DNA of 64,000 nucleotides from NCBI RefSeq assembly GCF_005885635.1, contig NZ_VATY01000001.1, positions 682,001 to 746,000 on the forward strand, in the 5' to 3' direction. Shown one piece after another: positions 19,201-28,250 of this stretch. The stretch comes from Maribacter algarum (ex Zhang et al. 2020). Its GTDB lineage: Bacteria > Bacteroidota > Bacteroidia > Flavobacteriales > Flavobacteriaceae. The notes below the pieces were generated by a model. The model was given only the letters and a program-made list of their open reading frames with translations, was not told where the DNA came from and did not search any database. Numbering within the stretch: the first letter of the stretch is position 1; each line of letters starts with the position of its first letter. The position numbers were made by a program, and so were the translations under genes.

Positions 19201-19356
19201 GATCGACTTCGCTTTTCGATATCTGGTCAGAATCTATTTTTCATTACGGATTTTGAAACCTTTGACCCTGAAGTTGGGGAAGATGAAGGAGCGTTGGACA
19301 GTGGTATTGTGCCCAGTAACAAAATGTGGTCATTTTCACTTAATGCCACCTTCTAA
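16282..19356 (+). CDS. SusC/RagA-type TonB-dependent outer-membrane transporter 1
   Basis: Imports oligosaccharides across the outer membrane with its SusD partner. The protein has 1024 residues: a signal peptide, an N-terminal carboxypeptidase-like DUF4480-type domain (TGTITDENGVPLSGASIVIKG, DFDGNYSI), a TonB box region (DEVVLVGYGTQKKGEVTGAI), a plug domain (VRIRGRRSISASNDPLYVVDG, AAATAVYGSRGANGVILV) and a 22-stranded barrel ending NKMWSFSLNATF. Its stop touches the frame of the SusD gene. LacI-type operators lie upstream, so import is probably induced by the regulon's own substrate. Confidence 0.95.
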   Translation: MEKLHLKKLKPKARAFLLALLLSILGVSPVLAEPNTEIDISSSETFQTTVTGTITDENGVPLSGASIVIKGTTTGAVADFDGNYSISVASDGVLVFSYVGYAPKEISVNGRSTVNATLAPDASALDEVVLVGYGTQKKGEVTGAIETVTAEQLSIVQVSSTIEAIKGQVAGVDVQATGGRPGQNPTVRIRGRRSISASNDPLYVVDGIPLIDGPASMADINPDDIASMQVLKDAAATAVYGSRGANGVILVSTNRGRVGKTKITYSARYGVTSATRLVDMMNGAEFAELKRESRRIGWNGAIPADTEVFLDPIELESIAQGRSTDYQDLVLDNGWQTNHQIGISGGSENTTFSTSIGYFKEQGIISNQDFERISGRVNVDHKINDIFKVGASFLVAKTEQNWGSNATMQEALANNPLGVPRDAEGELLFLPTNDGIRTNPLSELVDGAFIDERQQTRIFTPIYLDINILEGLKWTTTFGPDIRIGRRGTFAGSLTNTNRGGPGRAGIINVNDFGYTLENLLTYNKALTDRQNLKVTLLQSIQKSRLEVNTGNVTGIPYESQSFYNLGSATAGGVLASSLTEWALASFMGRVNYDFDGKYLFQASLRADGSSRLAPGNQWKYFPGISAGWRIDQEDFLADTSVSELKLRASYGQVGNTSVLPYQTAGRLGSTVYAFGEEPALGFGLNEIPNEDLTWEVSKTFDIGLDYGFLNNRIVGSIDYFRTNTDDLLLERALPSTSGYSTVLQNIGSTQTNGVEFTISGGIIDNVGDGFNWDIDLNISTYKEEITELALKDENGNPIDDTGNNWFIGSPINVFFDYEKIGIWQANEEAAALAAENKVPGEIKLKDQNGDGVITPDDRIILGSDVPDIYGGFNNKFSYKGIDLGIFFTYRLGHMLQSNFHAGNNSLFGRYNNLDVDYWTIDNPTNAFPRPNENQERPRDGSTLTYFGGGFLKLRNISLGYTLPESVTEKLGMDRLRFSISGQNLFFITDFETFDPEVGEDEGALDSGIVPSNKMWSFSLNATF

Positions 19357-19394
19357 TGAAAAAATTGTTGGTTAAATTGGAAAATATAGATATT

Positions 19395-21053
19395 ATGAAC
19401 AAAAAAATATATATCACCCTAGTAATAGCAATAGCTTTACTAACAAAGTCATGTGATAAATTTATAGAAGAGGAGCTAGTTACAGATGTATCAGCCGCTT
19501 CTTACTACACTACTGAAGCAGGGTTTGAGGATGCTGTGAGAGCTACATATGCAACACTAAAGCCTTTTTATGGTCAAGAAATTGGAGCCGCAATGACGAC
19601 CTTCGGAACTGATATTTGGCAAAATGGAGCGGACGGGGGACATAAGGTATTTAATTTTTATGATGGTGGACTAAATGGCTCAGAAAGTTACATTCCCCAA
19701 TCATGGGATAATTGGTATAAAGGAATCAACCAGGCAAATGGTGTAATCAATCGTTCCGCAGACGTAGAAATGGATGAGGCCCAAAAGACTTTGCGCCTTG
19801 CCGAAGTTAGATTCTTAAGGGCTTTTTATTATTTCCATATTGTGACCACTTGGGGAGATGCCCACCTTAGTTTAGAGGAAACTGTAGGTATTGAAGTAGA
19901 GGCAAATAGAACTTCGCAGTCAGAAATTTATACTCAAGCGATAGTGCCTGATTTGGAATTTGCTATCTCCAATTTACCCGACGAACAGTCTGACTATGGT
20001 CGTGCTACTAAAGCAGCGGCCGAATTTCTATTGGGTAAGGTATTACTAACACGTAGCTACAAGTCTTTTGCTGATGGTACAGATGCTTCAAGGGCGGAAA
20101 CACTTTTTGGTAATGTTATCAATAATTATGGCTTTTCACTTCTGGATAACTTTGCCGATTTATGGGATATTACCAATCAAGAAAATAGTGAAATGGTATT
20201 TGTAGTACCAAACTCCAAATCTCAGGTGGATAGCGGCGTGGACCCTTTCGGTCATAGATGGCATCTTTATTTCTTACAAGAATATGATGTGCGCAGAGGA
20301 ATGACCAGAGATATTGCCAATGGAAGACCATGGAAAAGACACCGCCCGACCGATTTTATGCTCACTCTTTGGGATAGGGATGTTGATTCTCGTTATGATG
20401 ATTCTTTCAAACATGTTTGGTTCGCTAATAAAGACGAACCTGCCACTGATGCCGTTGGTGATGAGCCAGCTAGGGCTGCATTGGCTATTGGAGATTCCGC
20501 GATTTTCATTCCTGGTCCGGGAAAAAATGTGGACTGGCCACAATCGCGTCAAGATGGGGTTCCTTATTTGGTCATAACCAACGATGAATATACTGAAAGA
20601 CTATTCCCTTCTATGAATAAATGGATTGACCCTACTAGACCTGATCGGCAAAAGACACAAGGCCAGCGCGATTTCATTTTAATGCGATTAGGAGATGCAT
20701 ATTTGTTGAGAGCTGAAGCTAGACTTGCCCAAAACAACACTACAGGGGCTTCTGAAGATATCAATGTGATTCGTATGAGATCTGCAGTACCTGGTCAAGA
20801 AGCAGCAAGTCAAATCACTCCAGCAGATGTTACTCTCGATTTTCTGCTTGATGAAAGAGCACGGGAATTAGTTGGAGAAGGTCATCGCTGGTGGGATTTG
20901 GTACGAACTGGGAAATTGGTAGAACGAACCCGACTTCACAATACAGGTGCAGCTCCAAATATACAAGACTATCATACGGTAAGGCCTATTCCGCAGAATC
21001 AAATAGATAGAACATTAGGTGGATACCCTCAAAACCCGGGTTATCCTCAGTAA
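19395..21053 (+). CDS. SusD/RagB-type surface glycan-binding lipoprotein 1
   Basis: Lid and glycan-binding subunit of the SusCD pair. The ATG at 19395 is preferred to one 39 bp upstream because it gives a proper lipoprotein signal (MNKKIYITLVIAIALLTKSC). The 552-residue product has the SusD TPR scaffold (RLAEVRFLRAFYYFHIV, AEFLLGKVLLTRSY) and the usual C-terminal RagB/SusD half (YLLRAEARLAQNNT, DERARELVGEGHRWWDLVR, HTVRPIPQNQIDR). It is co-transcribed with SusC and closed by a terminator at 21085. Confidence 0.94.
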   Translation: MNKKIYITLVIAIALLTKSCDKFIEEELVTDVSAASYYTTEAGFEDAVRATYATLKPFYGQEIGAAMTTFGTDIWQNGADGGHKVFNFYDGGLNGSESYIPQSWDNWYKGINQANGVINRSADVEMDEAQKTLRLAEVRFLRAFYYFHIVTTWGDAHLSLEETVGIEVEANRTSQSEIYTQAIVPDLEFAISNLPDEQSDYGRATKAAAEFLLGKVLLTRSYKSFADGTDASRAETLFGNVINNYGFSLLDNFADLWDITNQENSEMVFVVPNSKSQVDSGVDPFGHRWHLYFLQEYDVRRGMTRDIANGRPWKRHRPTDFMLTLWDRDVDSRYDDSFKHVWFANKDEPATDAVGDEPARAALAIGDSAIFIPGPGKNVDWPQSRQDGVPYLVITNDEYTERLFPSMNKWIDPTRPDRQKTQGQRDFILMRLGDAYLLRAEARLAQNNTTGASEDINVIRMRSAVPGQEAASQITPADVTLDFLLDERARELVGEGHRWWDLVRTGKLVERTRLHNTGAAPNIQDYHTVRPIPQNQIDRTLGGYPQNPGYPQ

Positions 21054-21084
21054 AAATTTTGAGTTTGAGTTAGTTTTAGTTTTG

Positions 21085-21121
21085 ACCCTCCTGTAATTGT
21101 AAAATAATGGGAGGGTTTTTT
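21085..21121 (+). terminator. Terminator of SusC/SusD operon 1
   Basis: ACCCTCC (21085-21091) pairs with GGAGGGT (21110-21116) across an 18-nt loop and is followed by a run of T. It lies between convergent genes, about 30 nt after the SusD stop. Confidence 0.75.
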
Positions 21122-21143
21122 ATAAAGCAACCTAATATTGAAA

Positions 21144-22178
21144 TTACAATGAAGCCAGATGCTCCTTAACTATAATTTCTACCGGAATATCGAGATGTAA
21201 TTCTGAATCATCTTGCTTTGTCAAAAAGTTGAATAAGCTTTTGATAGCGATATATCCTTGGTATTTCGGTTGCTGATTGATTAGAAAGTGAATTTGGTCA
21301 TTCCTTAGGTATTCCAAATTCTTTTTGTTCAAATCAAAACCCATTAAAAAAGAATTGCTAACATCGTTTGCTTCAAGAATTTCAGGAATAAGATGGGCTC
21401 TTGAATTGGTTACAAAAATTCCTTTTGGGTCGTCACCTTTAAACCAAGATTCCATTTCTATAGTGACCTTAAAAGTATCATTCAATGGGTGATTTATGGT
21501 ATTAATATCTACTTCTTGCCCGATAGATTCGAAAAAGGCTCGAAAACCGTCCTCCCTTTGTTTGTTATTGACTTGAATGCCCCTATCGTTAATAATATTG
21601 ACAATAAAATACTTCCCTTCATTCCCTACTAGACCATGAAGTAATCTTCCTGCCACCATTCCGGCAATATGGGAGTTTTGATTAATGAAATGTGCTTGGT
21701 TGTTCAATTCTATCTCGGTGTCTAAGAAGACTACCTGGATGTTCTTTGATTTCGCTATTTTTAATAAGGTGTTACACTCTTTTTCAAAAAATGGCACAGT
21801 AATGATTGCATCATAATTTTTGAGAAAAATCTGCTGACTTGCCTCCTTAAAAGAAGATGAAGAACCTGCAAATTGGTAATAGTCTACCTTTACCCCAAGC
21901 TCTTTTAATTCATCTACGGCTTTTGAGATACCTTTTTTGGGAAGTTTCCAATAGTCATATTTATTTTTAGTTTCCGGAAATAAAACTGCAAATTTTATTT
22001 TTTTAACGGCAGCAAGCTTTAGTCTGCTCGCCATCATATTTTTCTGATACCCAGTTTCCTTGATTATCTTAAGGATTTTCTTTTCAGTCTCTTTAGATAC
22101 ACCACCTCTTTTATGCAATACCCTATCAATGGTACCAATTGAAACGTTTGCTAATTTGGCGATTTGTTTTATTCCCAT
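21144..22178 (-). CDS. LacI-family transcriptional regulator
   Basis: A 344-residue regulator. The N-terminal LacI helix-turn-helix and hinge are GIKQIAKLANVSIGTIDRVL and GGVSKETEKKILKIIKETGY. A periplasmic-binding-protein-like effector domain (about 65-330) follows, with ITVPFFEKE, NQNSHIAGMVAGRLLHG, DGFRAFFESIG and FLMGFDLNKKN. It is the last gene of the minus-strand run from 26638 and convergent with SusD. It is the natural candidate to bind CGTTAACGTTAACG at 16070 and 26713. The effector is probably a sugar or uronate from the imported glycan. Confidence 0.92.
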   Translation of the reverse strand: MGIKQIAKLANVSIGTIDRVLHKRGGVSKETEKKILKIIKETGYQKNMMASRLKLAAVKKIKFAVLFPETKNKYDYWKLPKKGISKAVDELKELGVKVDYYQFAGSSSSFKEASQQIFLKNYDAIITVPFFEKECNTLLKIAKSKNIQVVFLDTEIELNNQAHFINQNSHIAGMVAGRLLHGLVGNEGKYFIVNIINDRGIQVNNKQREDGFRAFFESIGQEVDINTINHPLNDTFKVTIEMESWFKGDDPKGIFVTNSRAHLIPEILEANDVSNSFLMGFDLNKKNLEYLRNDQIHFLINQQPKYQGYIAIKSLFNFLTKQDDSELHLDIPVEIIVKEHLASL

Positions 22179-22263
22179 AGCCTAAAGTGGTGCTAGTTTT
22201 TAAAGCGCCATAAGGTAATATGTTTGAAATGAAATTTAAAAATTTATCGGTCAATAAATTTCT

Positions 22264-23883
22264 TTATAGTTCAGCGACCGAAATATCCTTAAATTGTATT
22301 GACATTTCCCGATTAGGGTGAAGTTGAATTCCTATTGGGCCTTCTAAATTTGCGCCCTCAAGGGTGTAGTTCATTACTTCGCTTCCGTTTAACCATGCTT
22401 TGTAAGTATTGCCAATGGTCATGGCTTTTATGGTATTCCAATCATTTATTTTTAACAATTCTTTTACTCCCTCAGCCTCCACTGGGTAACCCTGTTTAGG
22501 AACATAGGGTGATGCGGTCATATCTCGTTTTAAAGATCCGGATTCACCGATTTGTATTTGCGCATTTTTTTCGTCATCACCACGCATGAAAATACCGGAG
22601 TCAACGGTGCCTTCTCCAAATTTGAAATCCATTTGCACAACGAAGTCCCTATAATTTTTCTTTGTCCATAAAATAGATCCTTTTTTATCGGGGTCACTTT
22701 TCGCCCAAAGAGTTCCTTCGTTCATTGCCCACCATACATTATTCTCAGGGACTTCCCAATAGTCCAAATCATCACCATCAAAAATAGTCGTCATTTGAGG
22801 TGCTACAACTTGATTAAAATCATTAAAAGATTGGTCAATTTCTTCCTTGGAAAGGTTGGAACCACTATGTATAAGAATACGATATTTAAACGTCGTGGAC
22901 TCCCCTTGGTTCAACTTGAAATCCAATGTTTCCTTACCATCGGAAAACACAGATTGCCCTAAAGGATTGGCGGCAAAAAGCCCGTAACCCCGAGCATGCC
23001 AATAGGTAGGATAACCCACATTCTCTTCGTTATCTATTATAGTTACTGAAACCGTTTCAGAATCCATATTTCCTTCTAATTTTACCCATTTATTTCTAGT
23101 TCCCCAGACATCTCCTCCGGTCAATCCTTCACTACCCAAATAGTCCCCGTTCACACCTTTATTATTTAAAACCTTCACCTCAGTGACGTTTCCTTCAGCA
23201 TCCGTGTACTCTGCTGGTTTGTCTGAAGGTAGTTCGAGTTCACGGGTCATTCGCATGCCTAACATGCCTTCTTTATTGTCCTTTAAAGAAACCCCTTGAA
23301 GGGCTTTTAATGTTGTTGTTCTATCAATAGCCCTAGTATTTCCTTTCTCTGAAAAAATGAATTGTGTAGTTTCTTCCAAGAGATCAATGTCATCTGGAGA
23401 ACGCCAAGTGGCTTTGATAGTAAGCTTTCCCTCTTTTTCATCCATCCCAGTTATTTCCTGATGGTAAATTGTTCCATATTTGGCTTTTTCTTCCTCCGGA
23501 ATAGCATACGAATTATTCCAAAAATCCAAGCCGTTAACATCCCCATAGTTTAACCAAAGTCCGGCATGATGCGGGTGATCTGTACGCTCATGCGCCCTTG
23601 GAGCAAAGGGAAAACCTCTCGTCACAGTCTTTCCGCTTTTGGTTACTATGGGATAAAGAATAGGTTTCGGGGTCTCTCCATCATAGACATAACTTGTAAA
23701 ATGTTGACCATCTATTCTGACCTCAACTTTTTCGTTAATGGTATCATCGGTGAAAGTGACCTTCGGACCTAAGGTGATTTCGCTCTCATTGGTATTTTCA
23801 CTTTCAGCAGTCTCTTTCTGCTCTTTGCAAGACATAGAAAGTAAGGTTAAAATCAAACAACAATTCGTGATTACTTTAAACAT
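22264..23883 (-). CDS. DUF6807 (PmoA-like) - DUF1080 fusion lipoprotein
   Basis: A 539-residue lipoprotein (lipobox LLSMSC) joining two domains usually found separately. Residues about 40-350 match DUF6807/PmoA-like proteins (GETPKPILYPIV, RTDHPHHAGLWLNYGDVNG, YPTYWHARGYGLFAANPLG). Residues about 365-539 are a DUF1080 domain (TTIFDGDDLDYWEV, GSILWTKKNYRDFVVQMDFK, VDSGIFMRGD, GPIGIQLHPNREMSIQFKDI), the beta-sandwich 3-keto-disaccharide hydrolase/lyase family. It is 12 bp downstream of the Gfo/Idh oxidoreductase. Probably acts in the periplasm on 3-keto-glycosides made by that enzyme; the role of the DUF6807 part is unknown. Confidence 0.85.
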   Translation of the reverse strand: MFKVITNCCLILTLLSMSCKEQKETAESENTNESEITLGPKVTFTDDTINEKVEVRIDGQHFTSYVYDGETPKPILYPIVTKSGKTVTRGFPFAPRAHERTDHPHHAGLWLNYGDVNGLDFWNNSYAIPEEEKAKYGTIYHQEITGMDEKEGKLTIKATWRSPDDIDLLEETTQFIFSEKGNTRAIDRTTTLKALQGVSLKDNKEGMLGMRMTRELELPSDKPAEYTDAEGNVTEVKVLNNKGVNGDYLGSEGLTGGDVWGTRNKWVKLEGNMDSETVSVTIIDNEENVGYPTYWHARGYGLFAANPLGQSVFSDGKETLDFKLNQGESTTFKYRILIHSGSNLSKEEIDQSFNDFNQVVAPQMTTIFDGDDLDYWEVPENNVWWAMNEGTLWAKSDPDKKGSILWTKKNYRDFVVQMDFKFGEGTVDSGIFMRGDDEKNAQIQIGESGSLKRDMTASPYVPKQGYPVEAEGVKELLKINDWNTIKAMTIGNTYKAWLNGSEVMNYTLEGANLEGPIGIQLHPNREMSIQFKDISVAEL

Positions 23884-23895
23884 ATGTAAAATGTC

Positions 23896-25254
23896 TTAAT
23901 ATTGAAATACTTTGCCGCCAGCTAAAACATCTTGGGTTGCTTCATCAAAGGTAGCTTTGAGTCCTGTTCTCAAGGCAGCAGTGGTCATGATATTAGCTAT
24001 GGAATGGTTATAACCCGCTTCAACCGGACCGTTAGTGGTTTCTCTACTACGAACACATTCCATCCAATTTAGCATGTGCGTTGTAGTCATATTATCAGCA
24101 CCTGTATTTGCAGAAGTAACTACTTTTGGCGCGTTCTCCGCAAGGTCAAAACTTTCCAATTTATTGGGTTTCATATCCATGGCAGATGCAAACCGTTCAT
24201 TCAATCCACCATTATCACTTACTTTGTTCGTATCAAGGTTTAGCTCTCCGGCATTTGAATAATAAATCTCTTTTGTTCCCCCAGCAGAGTTGGTAAATCT
24301 CGATGAATAGGTCACTTGAAAACCAGAACTCATATCATCAACAGGACCATAGTCAAAAACTGCGGACATGGTATCAAAGTTCTTCCGACCATCTTTCCAC
24401 AAGTAAATGCCTCCATTCGCCGCAACACTTCTGGGATGATTCAAACCGGAGAACCAATGTACTGTATCAATTTGATGCGACATCCATTGTCCAGGAATAC
24501 CCGAAGAATAGGGCCAAAATAAGCGATACTCCAAATATTTTCTTGGATCCCATGCTGCTTCTGGGCGATTCATTTGATAACGCTTCCAATCAACGTCAGA
24601 CTCTCTAATCTCACTGGTTAATTTTGGCAAGCGCCATCTACCTGGTTGGTTGACATTCCAGGTCATTTCAACCATTACAATGTCGCCAAATTTGCCAGAT
24701 TTTATGTAATTGTTCGCAGCGTGATAGTTCGCTCCACTTCTTCTTTGCGAACCAATTTGAAATACAATCCCAGCATCTTTCACTGCTTTCATCCCGACCC
24801 TAGCATCAGCCATGGTTTCCGCAAATGGTTTTTCGCAATACACGTCTTTCTTGGCATTTGCGGCCTGAACTGTATGAAGTGCATGTTGAAAATCAGCAGT
24901 GGAAATGATTACCGCATCGATTTCATTCTTATCATACATTTCTTCATTATTTCGCCATGAAGTAATTTTGTTTCCGGTTACCTCCTTCACTTTGGCCATT
25001 CCTTCATCACGACGTCTGTTCCAGATATCAGAAACACCGACAAGTTCGAAATTTTGTGCTTTGCTCAAACTATTGAAGGCCGGAAGCAAGGCTCCTTTAA
25101 ATCGATTTGAAAAACCAGCGATACCGACTCGTACACGGTCATTTGCGCCAATTATTTTTTTATAGCTACTTGCACTAATTGCATTTGCTCCTAAAACAAT
25201 TCCGCCAGAGGCCAAAGCTGTTTTCTTTATAAAATCGCGTCTATTTTTTTTCAT
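23896..25254 (-). CDS. Tat-exported Gfo/Idh/MocA-family oxidoreductase
   Basis: Periplasmic NAD(P)-type oxidoreductase of 452 residues. The start at 25254 is chosen over one 57 bp upstream because it gives a twin-arginine-like signal (MKKNRRDFIKKTALASGG). It then has the Rossmann dinucleotide fold (VRVGIAGFSNRF), the family motif YCEKPFAETMADA with catalytic Lys, and the substrate domain with WMSHQIDTVHWFSG. Members with a Tat signal next to DUF1080 proteins oxidize the sugar C3 hydroxyl to 3-keto derivatives. It lies between DUF1080 genes in a tight operon (10-12 bp gaps), which supports that role. Confidence 0.9.
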   Translation of the reverse strand: MKKNRRDFIKKTALASGGIVLGANAISASSYKKIIGANDRVRVGIAGFSNRFKGALLPAFNSLSKAQNFELVGVSDIWNRRRDEGMAKVKEVTGNKITSWRNNEEMYDKNEIDAVIISTADFQHALHTVQAANAKKDVYCEKPFAETMADARVGMKAVKDAGIVFQIGSQRRSGANYHAANNYIKSGKFGDIVMVEMTWNVNQPGRWRLPKLTSEIRESDVDWKRYQMNRPEAAWDPRKYLEYRLFWPYSSGIPGQWMSHQIDTVHWFSGLNHPRSVAANGGIYLWKDGRKNFDTMSAVFDYGPVDDMSSGFQVTYSSRFTNSAGGTKEIYYSNAGELNLDTNKVSDNGGLNERFASAMDMKPNKLESFDLAENAPKVVTSANTGADNMTTTHMLNWMECVRSRETTNGPVEAGYNHSIANIMTTAALRTGLKATFDEATQDVLAGGKVFQY

Positions 25255-25264
25255 TATGTAATTT

Positions 25265-26638
25265 TTAGAATTCTCGTATTTTGATGCTTTTGAATGAAAC
25301 TTTATCTCCATGGTCTTGTAATAAAATTAGTCCCTCGGGAATACGACCAAAATTTTCCCATTTTTCATATTTACTTTTCTCTACCAAGGCGCCAAAAATC
25401 TGACTGAACCTATCAAACTCCACCACTTTTATTTGATTGAGCCAGTGTTCAACATGACCATCTTTGACTACAATGCGCGCATTGTTCCATTTGCCTACGC
25501 CTTTGAAATTTTTACCTCTTGAACTTCCATTGTTTTCTGCTCGGATCAGATCATATAAAGAACCTACCGTTCGATTCCCATTTTTACCTTGAGCAGCATC
25601 AGGATGTTTCTTATCGTCCAGCACTTGAAACTCCAAACCAATTGCGGAACCTTCTCCTTTATTTAATTCAGAATCCACAAAATATTTGATACCGCTATTG
25701 GCTCCTTCGGTGATTTTAAAATCAACGCTAAGTTCAAAATTGCTATAAGAATCGGTAGTTACAATATCACCCCCATTTCTAGATTCAGCTCCTCCGGAAG
25801 ATAATACGGTAAGTATTCCATCTTTCATTTCCCATCCTTTGTCCGGGAATTTATCCAACTTTGCCCCTCTCCATCCATTGGTAGTTTTTCCATCCCATAG
25901 TAGACGCCATCCCTTTCTAGATTCATCGTTAGTTAGACTATTGGTGAGATAACTTATTTCAGGGACATCACTGTCAACCGTTTTTCTGGAATTCTCCAAA
26001 TCAGTTGTCTTTATCCTAATATTTTTCCATCGTACCGTTTTTCCCTCCAAGCTTTCATCATGAATACTATGCACTTGAAAAGCCACAAATCCGCTTGCTG
26101 TTGTATCATCAACTAGATTGGCACACTGCACATCATTAATCCAAGTACGAATACTCTGGCCGATAGCTTCAATTCTATAGTGATTCCATTGGCCTGGCAC
26201 AAAAGCGTTTTGGCCTTTCGGGTTTCTTGACAAGGGGTATAACCATCCATTACGGGCCTCATCATAAACCCCACCCGCCCATTTTCTTGAACTGGTTTCG
26301 ATTTCACATTGATAACCATGTACCCGCCCATCCATATAATCAGGAGTACTTAAACTTCTGAATTGTACTCCGGAATTCAATCCGTTTTCTACAAAGACAT
26401 CAAACTCTAAGATAAAGTCTCCATAGGTGTTTTTAGTAACCATGAAACTGTTCGGAGTTCCGATTTTCGAAGTTCCTATCAACTCCTTGTTTCTAACCTC
26501 ATATTTGGCATCTCCATTTAGTTGCGTGAAATTCTTTAGGTCTTTCCCATTGAACAATACCTCCCAATCTCCTTGGGCTGAAAGTGTAGCAATTGATAGT
26601 ATTGCCGTAATAAAAAGAAGTGTTTTGGTTTTTTTCAT
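25265..26638 (-). CDS. Double DUF1080 protein (3-keto-glycoside hydrolase/lyase family)
   Basis: A secreted 457-residue protein with a signal peptide (start at the 26638 ATG; cleavage near LSAQ) and two DUF1080 domains. The first is at about 20-215 ([54 protein letters not shown]). The second is at about 240-457 ([55 protein letters not shown]). The family is a concanavalin-like sandwich; characterized members cleave 3-keto-glucosides. It is first gene of the minus operon, with the LacI-type operator 75 bp upstream. Confidence 0.88.
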   Translation of the reverse strand: MKKTKTLLFITAILSIATLSAQGDWEVLFNGKDLKNFTQLNGDAKYEVRNKELIGTSKIGTPNSFMVTKNTYGDFILEFDVFVENGLNSGVQFRSLSTPDYMDGRVHGYQCEIETSSRKWAGGVYDEARNGWLYPLSRNPKGQNAFVPGQWNHYRIEAIGQSIRTWINDVQCANLVDDTTASGFVAFQVHSIHDESLEGKTVRWKNIRIKTTDLENSRKTVDSDVPEISYLTNSLTNDESRKGWRLLWDGKTTNGWRGAKLDKFPDKGWEMKDGILTVLSSGGAESRNGGDIVTTDSYSNFELSVDFKITEGANSGIKYFVDSELNKGEGSAIGLEFQVLDDKKHPDAAQGKNGNRTVGSLYDLIRAENNGSSRGKNFKGVGKWNNARIVVKDGHVEHWLNQIKVVEFDRFSQIFGALVEKSKYEKWENFGRIPEGLILLQDHGDKVSFKSIKIREF

Positions 26639-26712
26639 TTGAAAATAGGTTCTGATGTTAATTGGTTTTCTCTCCACAATATAGTAAGATAAAAAATATG
26701 AAAAATATTTTA

Positions 26713-26726
26713 CGTTAACGTTAACG
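26713..26726. promoter_or_regulatory. LacI-type operator between the DUF1080 operon and uxaC
   Basis: CGTTAACGTTAACG, the same 14-mer as at 16070. It sits in the 192-bp divergent promoter between the gene starting at 26638 (minus) and uxaC (plus, 26831), so one repressor can control both. Confidence 0.75.
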
Positions 26727-26830
26727 AATATAAATAATATATTTAACTTACCGCTGAAAACAGGCAGTTTGTTGTGGGTATTACGTAGAAATTGCGTTTA
26801 TTGTCAATTGCGACCAAAAAGAGGATTTAA

Positions 26831-28237
26831 ATGCACCGACCATCCAAATTCATTCATGATAATTTTCTTCTTGAAAATACTTTTGCAGAGGAGCTCTACC
26901 ATGAGTATGCATGTAAAATGCCGATTATCGATTACCATAATCATTTACCACCAAATGAAATTGCCGAAAACAAGATTTTTGAGAATATTAGTCAAATATG
27001 GATCAGTGGTGACCATTATAAGTGGCGGGCCATGCGAACTCTTGGCATTAATGAAAAATATATTACAGGCTCGGCTTCGGATCAAGAAAAGTTTCAAAGA
27101 TGGGGGCATACGGTTCCGTATACCATGCGAAATCCATTATACCATTGGACTCATATGGAGTTGGACCGATACTTCGGAATATCTGACTTATTAGACTCCG
27201 AAAATGCGGACCAGATTTACAATGAAACTGCCCAAAAATTAAGCACAGAAGCTTTCAGCGTTCAAAGTTTATTGACAAAAATGAACGTTGAATCCTTATG
27301 TACTACAGATGACCCAACAGATTCCTTAGAACATCATCAAAAGCTTTCGAAGAGCGATTTCAAGACGAAAGTAAGTATGGCCTTCCGGCCAGATAAAGCC
27401 ATATTTATTGGATCCGACTCATATAAAGAGTATCTAAATAAATTAGCTCAAGCCTCAGAAATAACTATTGATTCCTATGATAGCCTTTGTGATGCGCTTC
27501 GCAATCGAGTAGTATATTTTCATGCCAATGGATGCCGCCTATGCGACCATGGTTTTGAGCATATGTATGCTGAAGCTTTTACGGAAACCGAGGTTAAGAC
27601 TATATTTAAAAAGAAACACGAAGGATTGTACCTCTCAAAAGAGGAAGTTCTTAAATATCAGAGTGCACTCCTCCTATTTCTATCTGAATTGTATCATGAA
27701 TTCGGTTGGGTGCAGCAATTTCATTTAGGAGCCTTGCGCAATAACAACAGTAGAATGCTTGAAAAGCTTGGCCCAGACACTGGCTGGGATTCTATAGGTG
27801 ACTTTCAACAAGCCAGTAGTCTCTCAAAGTTTCTGAATACCATGGATAGTAAGAACAAATTGGCTAAGACTGTTATCTATAATAATAATCCGACAGATAA
27901 TAATATGATGGCGGCTATGATTGGAAATTTCAATGATGGCAGTATCAAAGGCAAGGTTCAATTCGGGTCAGGCTGGTGGTTTATGGATCAAAAGGAAGGT
28001 ATGATTGACCAAATGAACGCTCTTTCAAATATTGGACTTCTTAGCTGCTTTATAGGGATGCTAACTGATTCAAGAAGCTTTCTGTCTTTCCCCAGACATG
28101 AATACTTTAGACGTATTCTTTGTAACCTTTTCGGAAAAGATATCCAAAATGGTGAACTACCAATTGACATGAAATGGATTGGAAAGATGGTGCAAGATAT
28201 TTGCTACAATAATGCTAAAGGGTATTTTGAGTTTTAA
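26831..28237 (+). CDS. uxaC: Uronate (glucuronate/galacturonate) isomerase
   Basis: Cytoplasmic enzyme that converts D-glucuronate to D-fructuronate or D-galacturonate to D-tagaturonate, the first step of uronate catabolism. At 468 residues it has the usual family length. The metal-binding start IDYHNHLPPNEIAENKIF, the block WISGDHYKWRAMRTLGI, and later YFHANGCRLCDHGFE and WWFMDQKEGM are typical of the family. No signal peptide. It shares the operator at 26713 with the 3-keto-glycoside operon, which implies that the regulon's glycan contains a uronic acid. Downstream KDG kinase and KDPG aldolase continue the pathway, while the uronate reductases (uxaB/uxuB) and dehydratases are not in the window. 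Confidence 0.94.
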   Translation: MHRPSKFIHDNFLLENTFAEELYHEYACKMPIIDYHNHLPPNEIAENKIFENISQIWISGDHYKWRAMRTLGINEKYITGSASDQEKFQRWGHTVPYTMRNPLYHWTHMELDRYFGISDLLDSENADQIYNETAQKLSTEAFSVQSLLTKMNVESLCTTDDPTDSLEHHQKLSKSDFKTKVSMAFRPDKAIFIGSDSYKEYLNKLAQASEITIDSYDSLCDALRNRVVYFHANGCRLCDHGFEHMYAEAFTETEVKTIFKKKHEGLYLSKEEVLKYQSALLLFLSELYHEFGWVQQFHLGALRNNNSRMLEKLGPDTGWDSIGDFQQASSLSKFLNTMDSKNKLAKTVIYNNNPTDNNMMAAMIGNFNDGSIKGKVQFGSGWWFMDQKEGMIDQMNALSNIGLLSCFIGMLTDSRSFLSFPRHEYFRRILCNLFGKDIQNGELPIDMKWIGKMVQDICYNNAKGYFEF

Positions 28238-28250
28238 CTACATATTATTG

